This document shows positions 1 through 5,815 of a DNA stretch of 5,965 bases, piece after piece. This stretch comes from Thermoplasmata archaeon (lineage in GTDB: Archaea; Thermoplasmatota; Thermoplasmata; Thermoplasmatales; Thermoplasmataceae). The stretch spans positions 1,779-7,743 of the forward strand of contig JAJZOK010000088.1 of NCBI GenBank assembly GCA_021811525.1. The letters run 5' to 3'. The first letter of the stretch is position 1; every line of letters begins with the position of its first letter. Both the position numbers and the translations under genes were made by a program. Below the pieces are notes generated by a model. The model was given only the letters and a program-made list of their open reading frames with translations, ran no database searches and was not told the DNA's origin.

Positions 1-8
1 GTGTCCAT
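1..8 (-). CDS. Start of next operon gene, presumed second ABC ATPase (partial)
   Basis: Only the first two codons (Met-Asp) and part of a third are in the window. A GGAG ribosome binding site lies at 17-20, eight bases before the ATG at 8-6, and the site overlaps the TAG stop of the upstream ATPase gene, so translation probably continues into another gene. In Dpp/Opp operons the gene after DppD is usually DppF, the second nucleotide-binding subunit. That identity is inferred from gene order alone; nothing in these eight bases shows it. A second ATG at 16-14 sits too close to the GGAG to be the preferred start. Confidence 0.45.
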
Positions 9-16
9 TTATTCAT

Positions 17-20
17 CTCC
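17..20 (-). promoter_or_regulatory. Ribosome binding site of the gene at the left edge
   Basis: GGAG on the minus strand, sharing its first G with the TAG stop codon of the upstream ATPase gene (22-20). The spacing of eight bases to the ATG at 8-6 is standard. This arrangement suggests coupled translation and is the main evidence that the operon goes on beyond the window. Confidence 0.5.
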
Positions 21-991
21 TACCCTGGGAAATAGCAAGCAGAGAGGTGTTCACTATCAACTTGTTCCAGCTGAGGTTCCTCACTCCTGCATCTTTCAGT
101 CGCCTTGGCACATCTATCTGCAAACGCACATCCAATTATTTCCCTGTTCAGCACTGGGGGCTTTCCTGGGATACCTTTCACTTTCTTGCCAGAGTCTTCA
201 AGGGAAGGAATGGATGATAGGAGGGCAATTGTATACTGGTGCTTAGGGTTATTCATGATATCGGTCGCCTTCCCAATCTCAACAATTTTCCCGGCATACA
301 TAATGGCAATCTTGTCAGCAATCACCCCAACAAGAGAAATATCATGTGATATGAAAAGGATGGAAAGTCCAAGTTCATTCCTTAGGGACTCGAGTTTCTT
401 TATGATCTGGTCTTGAACGACAACATCCAACGCTGTGGTGGGCTCGTCTGCTATTAGGACCTTAGGTTCGCATGATAGGGCTATAGCTATGTTAACCCTC
501 TGCTTCATTCCTCCACTGAGTTCATGAGGATACAGGCTTCTGACTCTATTTGAAATGCCTGCCATTTGCAGAAGCTTGTCAACACTATTCATAGCCTCAG
601 TGTAGTTGTAATCATGATCTATCATCACATCTATGATTTGATCCTCAACTTTCATCACTGGATTCAGAGAATTCATTGAACCCTGGAATATCATGGCAAC
701 TTCCTTCCACCTGTATCTCCTCAGGTCCGGAGGCTTGAGATTCAATATATCCTCTTCATGACCTCTCCCGTAGTAATTGAGGGAGCCACCCATAAGCTTT
801 GATGGAGGATATATGAGCTTCAGGAAAACAGAAGCGAGAGTGGATTTCCCACATCCGCTTTCACCAACCAGGCCAAGAATTGAGCCTTTGTCCAGCTGAA
901 AAGATACGTTTCTAACGGCGTCAGTTTTTTCCTTCTTAGACACATAGCTGATGGAAATATCCTTCAATTCCATGATTCTCTCTCCAGCCAT
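20..991 (-). CDS. dppD: Dpp/Opp-type ABC transporter ATP-binding protein (DppD-like)
   Basis: This 323-residue protein is a cytoplasmic nucleotide-binding subunit that hydrolyses ATP to power import through the DppB/DppC channel. It has a complete ATPase core: Walker A GESGCGKST (43-51), Q-loop Gln103, signature LSGGMKQR (158-165), Walker B VLIADE (178-183), D-loop ALDV (187-190) and switch His216. The C-terminal oligopeptide-transporter extension (about 250-323) has four cysteines, 288, 294, 301 and 319, spaced C-x5-C-x6-C-x17-C. In some DppD proteins such cysteines hold a 4Fe-4S cluster. The frame is open upstream to 1054, but the ATG at 991 is chosen because an AGGAGGT site lies six bases before it and it sits one base after the dppC stop. 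An internal Met at residue 7 is an alternative start. Length is normal for the family. The transported substrate cannot be deduced from this subunit. Confidence 0.93.
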   Translation of the reverse strand: MAGERIMELKDISISYVSKKEKTDAVRNVSFQLDKGSILGLVGESGCGKSTLASVFLKLIYPPSKLMGGSLNYYGRGHEEDILNLKPPDLRRYRWKEVAMIFQGSMNSLNPVMKVEDQIIDVMIDHDYNYTEAMNSVDKLLQMAGISNRVRSLYPHELSGGMKQRVNIAIALSCEPKVLIADEPTTALDVVVQDQIIKKLESLRNELGLSILFISHDISLVGVIADKIAIMYAGKIVEIGKATDIMNNPKHQYTIALLSSIPSLEDSGKKVKGIPGKPPVLNREIIGCAFADRCAKATERCRSEEPQLEQVDSEHLSACYFPG

Positions 992-992
992 T

Positions 993-1895
993 TTAATACC
1001 TCCTGATCCTGCTGCTGGTTTCAGATACCGCGTTGGAAAGCAAATTTGCCCCAATGCCTAATGCCATTATTCCGAAACCTGGAGGGAGAAGCCACCACCA
1101 GGCCTTGAAGATAATTGCATCCTCTGTTTCAAACCAGTATAGCATTGTGCCCCAATTGATCGAATTTATGTTACCCAATCCGAAGAATGCGAGGCCAGCC
1201 TGAGCTACAATCGCGCCTACCACGATAAATATGGAATTTATGAATATGATGGGCAGTACATTGGGAATGAGATCACGAATGATAATCCTGAAACTGCTGA
1301 GGCCAGAAAGCCTCGAGGCCAACACAAAAGACCTCCTTTTCAAGCTCAAAGTCTGAGACCGAATAATTCTTGAGTTAAATGGCCAGCTCAGCACTGACAG
1401 GATCAAGATTGTGCTCCAGATTGTAGGGGGAAGGTATGCCGACAATATGACAAGCAATGGAAATCCGGGAATTACCAGCAGTATGTCCACCAGCCTCATG
1501 AGAACATCGTCCGTAACACTACCCATATAACCTGCTGTGATTCCAACGAGGGTGCCAATAGCCATTGCAGCTATTGCCACAATGAAACCTACCATAAGTG
1601 ACACGCCAGTTCCATAGAGGAATTCTGACATGACATCCTCCCCCACATAATTGGTGCCCAGAAGATGGGCTGCAGATGGGGGCAGGTAGATTCCAAATGA
1701 TGTATCGTAAGGAGAATATGGTGAAAAAATCCTCCCCAGTACCGCTATCAGGATCATTGCGATGAAGATTAATGCCCCCGCCTTTCCTTTCCGATTGGAC
1801 CATACATTCCCAAGAAATTCCAGTACTGCGCTCCGTCTTTTCAGGGAGGACGCCGAAATTCCCTGTCCTGATGGAAATTGGCCATTTGGCATCAT
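993..1895 (-). CDS. dppC: Dpp/Opp-type ABC transporter permease (DppC-like)
   Basis: This 300-residue inner-membrane permease pairs with DppB to form the substrate channel. About six membrane segments are visible: roughly residues 38-56, 97-124, 136-155, 158-173, 213-240 and 266-290. After the first one the family sequence HLLGTNYVGEDVMSEFLYGTGVSL-like block (77-100) appears, the usual HPLGTDxxGRD region of DppC/OppC proteins. The EAA coupling loop that docks on the ATPase is at about 190-212 (ASRLSGLSS to RDLIPN), with the central Gly198. Length is typical. The ATG overlaps the dppB TGA stop in an ATGA arrangement (1892-1895), which suggests coupled translation; a second ATG follows directly at 1892. 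The last codons, Arg-Arg-Tyr, also form the ribosome binding site of the next gene. Substrate specificity is not readable from the permease. Confidence 0.93.
   Translation of the reverse strand: MMPNGQFPSGQGISASSLKRRSAVLEFLGNVWSNRKGKAGALIFIAMILIAVLGRIFSPYSPYDTSFGIYLPPSAAHLLGTNYVGEDVMSEFLYGTGVSLMVGFIVAIAAMAIGTLVGITAGYMGSVTDDVLMRLVDILLVIPGFPLLVILSAYLPPTIWSTILILSVLSWPFNSRIIRSQTLSLKRRSFVLASRLSGLSSFRIIIRDLIPNVLPIIFINSIFIVVGAIVAQAGLAFFGLGNINSINWGTMLYWFETEDAIIFKAWWWLLPPGFGIMALGIGANLLSNAVSETSSRIRRY
998..1004 (-). promoter_or_regulatory. Ribosome binding site of the dppD-like gene
   Basis: AGGAGGT on the minus strand, six bases before the ATG at 991-989. It lies inside the last codons of the dppC-like gene (Arg298-Arg299-Tyr300). 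It decides the dppD start, since the frame is open further upstream with no comparable site, and it is a strong match to the archaeal anti-Shine-Dalgarno sequence. Confidence 0.85.
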
Positions 1896-2893
1896 TCAAG
1901 CATCACCCTTGGATCAAGGAAGCTGTAGAGCAGGTCAACAATGAAGTTTGCTATCACCACTGTAATAGTAATAACTAGGAAAATTCCATCAATCAAAGGA
2001 AAATCACTGGTTGTAACGGCAGTGTACAGGTACCACCCTATGCCTTTGTAGGAGAATACCTCCTCAATAAGGAATGCCCCGCCAACAATGTTTCCAAATG
2101 CAAGAGCCACAGAAGTTGCCACCGGGAGCCTTGCATTCTTGTTAATATACATCTTCTTCAGCCTCCAGGTCTTTAATCCCTTGGCCCTGGCCATCATGAC
2201 ATAGTCTTCATTTATTATGGTAGATATCGTATTTCTCATAAGCAGGGCAAAACCCGGAAAGGAAATGAGCACAAGAGTAAGGATTGGTATTGCAGAATGG
2301 TAAAGTACGCTGGCGATAAATGCAAGGTTGGGTCCAACGGTAACGTTTGTGGAAAATGCATGGGCAACAGGGAATAAGCCTACCCCGTTGATGACCACCA
2401 TTAGCCCGAACACAATTTGCAGAATCAATCCCAACCAGAATACAGGCAACGACTGAAGGCTGATCGATATGGTGGAAACCATAGAATCGGTCTTTCCCCC
2501 GAGCCTCCATCCTATGAAAGAGGCTATGGAGACCCCGAGTATTACGGAGATGACCGTTGCAGATCCAAGTAAAAACAACGTCCAGGGCAATGCACCTGCA
2601 ATTATAGAACTCACAGAGGCAGGATAAAAGTAGAAAGATACGCCAAGGTTCCCGTGAAACAGTGCTACCATGTACCCAACATACTGCTGCCACAATGTCC
2701 CGCTAAGGTTAAGCTGGCTTTCAACCAATCTGAGTTCCTGTGGCGTTATATGGTTCCCATACCTGGTCAAAAGAACCGTTAGAGCTGGGTTGCCTGGGAT
2801 CAACCGGGGAAGAAAGAAATTTATCGATATGGCAACAAAAAGGGTAAAAACAAGGTATAGAACACGGCGCCTTACGTATCTAAGCGTTAGCAC
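1892..2893 (-). CDS. dppB: Dpp/Opp-type ABC transporter permease (DppB-like), GTG start
   Basis: This 333-residue membrane protein is the other half of the importer channel and the first gene of the operon. The N-terminus (LRYVRRRVLYLVFTLFVAI, then LPRLIPGNP at 28-36) is the classic DppB/OppB opening: one membrane segment followed by the R-LIPGxP motif and a long outside loop (about 30-102). Further membrane segments lie at roughly 103-128, 147-168, 190-215, 259-280 and 303-325. The EAA loop is at 229-256 (EDYVMMARAKGL, then NKNARLP), and the family's C-terminal DPRV is present (327-330). The start is GTG at 2893-2891. It has no clear ribosome binding site, but a TATA-like box is centred 26 bases upstream, so the transcript is probably leaderless. 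No other start would keep the canonical N-terminus. It overlaps dppC by four bases. Confidence 0.93.
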   Translation of the reverse strand: MLTLRYVRRRVLYLVFTLFVAISINFFLPRLIPGNPALTVLLTRYGNHITPQELRLVESQLNLSGTLWQQYVGYMVALFHGNLGVSFYFYPASVSSIIAGALPWTLFLLGSATVISVILGVSIASFIGWRLGGKTDSMVSTISISLQSLPVFWLGLILQIVFGLMVVINGVGLFPVAHAFSTNVTVGPNLAFIASVLYHSAIPILTLVLISFPGFALLMRNTISTIINEDYVMMARAKGLKTWRLKKMYINKNARLPVATSVALAFGNIVGGAFLIEEVFSYKGIGWYLYTAVTTSDFPLIDGIFLVITITVVIANFIVDLLYSFLDPRVMLE

Positions 2894-2914
2894 TTCAAAC
2901 CGATTAAATTATCA

Positions 2915-2923
2915 TTATTAAAA
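2915..2923 (-). promoter_or_regulatory. TATA-like box for the dppBCD operon
   Basis: TTTTAATAA on the minus strand, at -30 to -22 relative to the GTG start codon, with a purine-rich stretch just upstream (GAATAAG) where a BRE would lie. This spacing puts the transcription start at or next to the first base of the start codon, matching the absence of a ribosome binding site. The region is AT-rich throughout, so the exact box is uncertain. Confidence 0.5.
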
Positions 2924-3018
2924 CTTATTCAATTAGATATTCTTTTTTGACAAAATTGTTAGTTAATTCTAATAATATGACCAAAGAAAATGCTAAAGTT
3001 CATATTTTGTTCGGAACT

Positions 3019-3027
3019 ATTAAATAT
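3019..3027 (+). promoter_or_regulatory. TATA-like box for the solute-binding protein gene
   Basis: ATTAAATAT at -30 to -22 relative to the ATG at 3049. The position predicts a leaderless mRNA beginning at or near the ATG, and no Shine-Dalgarno sequence precedes the start. It supports choosing 3049 over earlier in-frame start codons, because the box would otherwise lie inside the coding sequence. Confidence 0.55.
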
Positions 3028-3048
3028 CTAGAATTTGTTGACGATCAA

Positions 3049-4803
3049 ATGTTACCAAAAAAATTAATCGGGATTGCCCTGGTAGCGCTAATGTGTTTTG
3101 GCGTTCTCCAGGCTCTGCACCCTGTGTCCGCTGCCACCACATCAACAGGACCAACAAACGGTGGCACGTTTATTTTGGGGACTACAGAGGATGAATTGGT
3201 TACAAACCAGAACCCTTTGACTGCAAGCGGCCTGTCAGGCGATATTCTAGGCATCACGTATGCTGATACCCTGGCTTATGTTTTTGAGAACAACGGAACA
3301 TCAATGCCATGGATTGCAAGCAGCTGGAATCTGACAAATGGCGGGACGACGTTAACATTCAACCTGGTGCACAACGCCTACTGGATGAATGGAACGCAGA
3401 AAGCCATGCAGTTCACCTCACAGGATGTTCTTTTCACATTCAACGTGCTCAAGGCAAACAAAACTCTGGATGTCAACGGAGTATTTCCTGCAATCACTAA
3501 CGTTTCAGCACCTAACAGCTACACAGTTGTTTTCAAGCTGAATGCGCCTAACCCAACCATGTTTGACTACATCGCCAGCCAGGTCATAATTCCACACACC
3601 TGGGCTGCCTATGAGCCGAACCTTTCAGACATCGGAAGTTATACCAATATGAACATAGGCCACCAACTCAGCCTTGGTCCAATGGTTCTACAGAACATCA
3701 GCACATCTTCAGTGACAATGGTTGCGAACCAATTCTTCTTCAAGGGAGCACCACACTTTTCCAAGGAAGTTCTTGACCTTTATGAGTCAAGCTCATCCAT
3801 GGTGGAAGCACTTGAAGCCGGAACCATAGATGCAACCTATGTCGACCCGAACAATCTCTATGGCCAGATCAATAACTATACCGGGCTAAAGGCAGTTGCC
3901 TTCAAGACAGCATTCAACCTTGCACTTTGGTTCAATGACAAAGTTGCACCATACAACAACACAGACTTCAGAATCGGGCTTTCCTATGCTATCAACTATA
4001 CTGCTATCCTTACAAAGGCAGAAGATAACCTAGGAGGACAAGTCAACCTTGGAGGACTGCCATGGACCCTGTCTTCGTATTACAACAAGAGCGTAGGGGC
4101 ACCAACATTCAACTATACAATGGCAAACCATTACTTCAAACTGGCTGGCCTTCACCAGGGTTCAAACGGCCAGTGGGAGTATGCGAATGGCACTGTGGTT
4201 ACACTTAATTTTGTTGACCTCAACGAGGCAGACTGGGACACTGCTATGACACTGATGCAATCTGAACTTAAGGCTGACAACTTCACGGTTTCCTTCAAGG
4301 TTGTCCCCACACAGGTCTGGGTTACTGACATATTCTCAACACCGAATTATACCCAAGCCAGTTTCTTCAACTTTGGTCCGCTTCTTGCTAACCCATGGTT
4401 TGCTCTTTGGGCTGAATATTCATACAACGGATACTGGAACTTTGAGGGCTACAACAACCAGACAGTGAACCACCTGTTCAATGTATCAATGAACGAGACG
4501 TTCAACTCACCAGCATTCAACAAGACCCTCGACCAGATCCAGGGTATAATCGCAAGCCAGAGGCCTACCCTTCCAGTAATGGGAGCTGAGGTTTACTACG
4601 GATATGCGACAAACAAGGTTGCAGGATTCTATCCTGACCAGCAGCTTATCAGCCCATTGGACTCCCTTTACGCATACTCCCTGAACCCACCAACCAGCAA
4701 CAACACTATTTATTACATAATTGGTGGTGTCGCAGCTGCAGTTGTCATAATAGGAGTCGTTGGTGGGCTGGTTGTATCTAGAAGGAAGAGGGCAAAGGAG
4801 TAA
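3049..4803 (+). CDS. ABC transporter extracellular solute-binding protein, family 5 (peptide/oligosaccharide type)
   Basis: This 584-residue protein would sit outside the membrane and hand substrate to the DppB/DppC channel. Residues 1-28 form a signal peptide: KK near the start, hydrophobic core LIGIALVALMCFGVL, likely cleavage after HPVSA. There is no lipobox cysteine. The body is of the SBP_bac_5 type, including the MPWIASSWNL...LTFNLVHNAYWMNG region after residue 80 and the following FTSQDVLFTFNVLK stretch. A C-terminal membrane segment (about 555-577) with the basic tail RRKRAKE anchors it, as in many archaeal binding proteins. About 20 N-x-S/T sequons suggest heavy N-glycosylation. C-ending Asn and Phe codons dominate, fitting high expression, and differ from the acetyltransferase gene downstream. 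The ATG at 3049 is chosen for the signal peptide and TATA spacing. The ligand could be peptides or oligosaccharides; the sequence does not decide. Confidence 0.93.
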   Translation: MLPKKLIGIALVALMCFGVLQALHPVSAATTSTGPTNGGTFILGTTEDELVTNQNPLTASGLSGDILGITYADTLAYVFENNGTSMPWIASSWNLTNGGTTLTFNLVHNAYWMNGTQKAMQFTSQDVLFTFNVLKANKTLDVNGVFPAITNVSAPNSYTVVFKLNAPNPTMFDYIASQVIIPHTWAAYEPNLSDIGSYTNMNIGHQLSLGPMVLQNISTSSVTMVANQFFFKGAPHFSKEVLDLYESSSSMVEALEAGTIDATYVDPNNLYGQINNYTGLKAVAFKTAFNLALWFNDKVAPYNNTDFRIGLSYAINYTAILTKAEDNLGGQVNLGGLPWTLSSYYNKSVGAPTFNYTMANHYFKLAGLHQGSNGQWEYANGTVVTLNFVDLNEADWDTAMTLMQSELKADNFTVSFKVVPTQVWVTDIFSTPNYTQASFFNFGPLLANPWFALWAEYSYNGYWNFEGYNNQTVNHLFNVSMNETFNSPAFNKTLDQIQGIIASQRPTLPVMGAEVYYGYATNKVAGFYPDQQLISPLDSLYAYSLNPPTSNNTIYYIIGGVAAAVVIIGVVGGLVVSRRKRAKE

Positions 4804-4808
4804 ACTCC

Positions 4809-4837
4809 TTTCCTTTTTCTAATTTTTTTATTTTTTT
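4809..4837 (+). terminator. T-tract terminator after the binding protein gene
   Basis: Successive T runs follow the TAA stop directly: five Ts at 4814-4818, seven at 4823-4829 and seven at 4831-4837. Oligo-T tracts without a stable hairpin are the usual intrinsic termination signal in archaea. A further run at 4854-4859 may act as backup. It suggests the binding protein mRNA mostly ends before the acetyltransferase gene. Confidence 0.65.
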
Positions 4838-4864
4838 AATTTAAGAAAAATTCTTTTTTAATTC
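4835..4864 (+). promoter_or_regulatory. Possible promoter of the acetyltransferase gene
   Basis: Two TATA-like stretches, near 4836-4844 (TTAATTTAA) and 4855-4862 (TTTTTAAT), would place transcription starts about 25 bases later, leaving a short 5' leader that contains the GGTGA site. They overlap the T-tracts of the preceding terminator, so which bases matter cannot be told by eye. Confidence 0.3.
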
Positions 4865-4890
4865 AATATTGCCTCGTTGTCCGGTTCTCC

Positions 4891-4895
4891 GGTGA
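4891..4895 (+). promoter_or_regulatory. Ribosome binding site of the acetyltransferase gene
   Basis: GGTGA, seven bases before the ATG at 4903, complementary to the archaeal 16S rRNA 3' end. It fixes the start codon and shows this gene has a leadered mRNA, unlike the two divergent genes upstream. Its first two bases are part of a small CCGG-TTCT-CCGG inverted repeat (4881-4892). Confidence 0.7.
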
Positions 4896-4902
4896 GAAGC
4901 AT

Positions 4903-5781
4903 ATGAATGGCGAAAAACAAATCATAAAAATATGGAATGAAAAATATCCTTTAGATCCAGTTTCTCCAGAAGTTCTCCGTTACAAGTACCTCGACTCACC
5001 TTACCTGAAACCTGTTGGAAAAATAGTTTCCGAAGAAGCATTTTCATTATCAGGTGTCAGAACAAGCAATTTCCTATATGAAGATGATTCGGAAGAAGGC
5101 TGGATCCTGTGGGCCGGCTTTCAGAGAAGAAAATCATTGATCAGCCTCATTGAATCCCAGATTAAGGAATTTGAGAAACTCGGGGCTAAGAAAGTGTCGT
5201 ATTCTTCATTCACACCTTATTACTTTCTTCCAGGCGTTGACAGATCTGCTTATCCAGAGCTTTACGAAGTCTTGCATGAAATTGGATTCCGGGTAAACTC
5301 AACTGCCTTAAGCATGGCCAAGAATTTGGACACATTGGATGAAACGCCACTTGCAGAAGCTCCAGGCATTCATATTGCAGACTTTATGCCAATATTTACA
5401 GAGCAATTGCTTGACTTCATTAAAAATAACTTCAATTCTGACTGGTATTTCAGGGCAGAAGCTGTTGCAAGCAAAGGTGAACCAGAGCAGATATGCCTGG
5501 CATTGAAAGATGGCGACATAGTTGGGTACTCAATGTTTTCTGGGCCTGAAGGAAGAACCTGGTTTGTGCCTGGAGAAAGATTCGGGCCATTTGGGGTAAG
5601 AGAAGACTTTAGGGGTAAAGGCATCGGCAAGTCCCTTCTAGGTAGAACTCTTCTGCATATGAGGTCCAGGGGCATCAAAGTTGCGTATTTCCTGTGGACA
5701 GATGAGAAAGCTTCCCACCTTTACCATAGATTCGGATTCATGAAAAAGAGAACTTTTGAAATAATGGAATTGAAGCTATAG
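4903..5781 (+). CDS. GNAT family acetyltransferase, probably two GNAT-like domains
   Basis: This 292-residue, cytoplasmic-looking protein has no signal peptide or membrane segment. The C-terminal half (about 155-292) is a recognisable GNAT domain that would move an acetyl group from acetyl-CoA to an amine. Its motif A is FGPFGVREDFRGKGIGKSLL (227-246), with the pyrophosphate-binding RGKGIG at 237-242, followed by ASHLYHRFGF (270-279), the usual motif B with Tyr274 as possible general acid. The N-terminal half (about 40-140) ends in YFLPGVDRSAYPELYEVLHEIGF (107-129), which resembles the end of a GNAT fold but lacks the glycine motif, so it is probably a degenerate duplicate. The acceptor is unknown. 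The gene lies 99 bases after the binding protein gene, beyond a T-tract, and has its own GGTGA site. A role connected to the transported substrate is possible but rests on position only. Confidence 0.85.
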   Translation: MNGEKQIIKIWNEKYPLDPVSPEVLRYKYLDSPYLKPVGKIVSEEAFSLSGVRTSNFLYEDDSEEGWILWAGFQRRKSLISLIESQIKEFEKLGAKKVSYSSFTPYYFLPGVDRSAYPELYEVLHEIGFRVNSTALSMAKNLDTLDETPLAEAPGIHIADFMPIFTEQLLDFIKNNFNSDWYFRAEAVASKGEPEQICLALKDGDIVGYSMFSGPEGRTWFVPGERFGPFGVREDFRGKGIGKSLLGRTLLHMRSRGIKVAYFLWTDEKASHLYHRFGFMKKRTFEIMELKL

Positions 5782-5792
5782 GTCCCATCTGT

Positions 5793-5812
5793 TATTTGCA
5801 ACTGGCAAAATA
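5793..5812. terminator. Possible hairpin between convergent genes
   Basis: TTTGC (5795-5799) and GCAAA (5805-5809) form a 5-base-pair stem with loop AACTG; bulging one A adds two outer pairs. It fills most of the 34-base gap between the acetyltransferase stop and the lysA stop, where termination of both transcripts is expected. The stem is short and no T-run follows, so this is weak. Confidence 0.3.
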
Positions 5813-5815
5813 TTC

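Larger units (their letters stand above)
2894..3048. promoter_or_regulatory. Divergent promoter region between permease operon and binding protein gene
   Basis: This 155-base, very AT-rich gap separates the GTG of dppB (minus) from the ATG of the solute-binding protein gene (plus). It holds one TATA-like box for each direction, both centred 26 bases before the start codon. An 8-base inverted repeat is also present (TAGATATT at 2934-2941, AATATCTA at 3023-3030), so a shared regulator could act here. The plus-strand frame stays open through 2947-3048, but its protein would put a poorly conserved, charged stretch before a good signal peptide, so I read this as non-coding. Confidence 0.75.

Noticed and set aside
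992..1054. Longer start for the DppD-like protein within dppC
   Set aside because: The 21 extra residues are a shifted reading of the dppC 3' end, have no family resemblance, and bypass the strong AGGAGGT site before 991.
1519..1899. 126-residue open frame overlapping the dppC start
   Set aside because: It is a frame-shifted shadow of dppC with no recognisable motif.
1907..1919. Inverted repeat CCTTG-GAT-CAAGG at the end of dppB
   Set aside because: It lies in codons for the conserved LDPR end of the permease, immediately before a coupled gene, so a terminator there makes little sense; explained by coding constraint and chance.
2208..2693. 161-residue open frame on the minus strand inside dppB
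   Set aside because: Its peptide is rich in Cys, His and Trp without any pattern, and it lies entirely within a clear permease gene in another frame; a shadow.
2947..3048. In-frame N-terminal extension of the binding protein, with starts at 2947 (TTG) or 2977 (ATG)
   Set aside because: It would bury the signal peptide about 24 to 34 residues inside the protein and put the TATA-like box inside coding sequence. The stretch is as AT-rich as the rest of the promoter region, and no ribosome binding site supports either start.
4843..4855. AAGAA-AAA-TTCTT inverted repeat before the acetyltransferase gene
   Set aside because: An all-A/T-rich 5-base stem in a homopolymer-rich stretch is expected by chance and would be unstable at elevated temperature.
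5370..5678. 102-residue minus-strand open frame inside the acetyltransferase gene
   Set aside because: Antisense to the conserved GNAT motif region, with no ribosome binding site or motif of its own.
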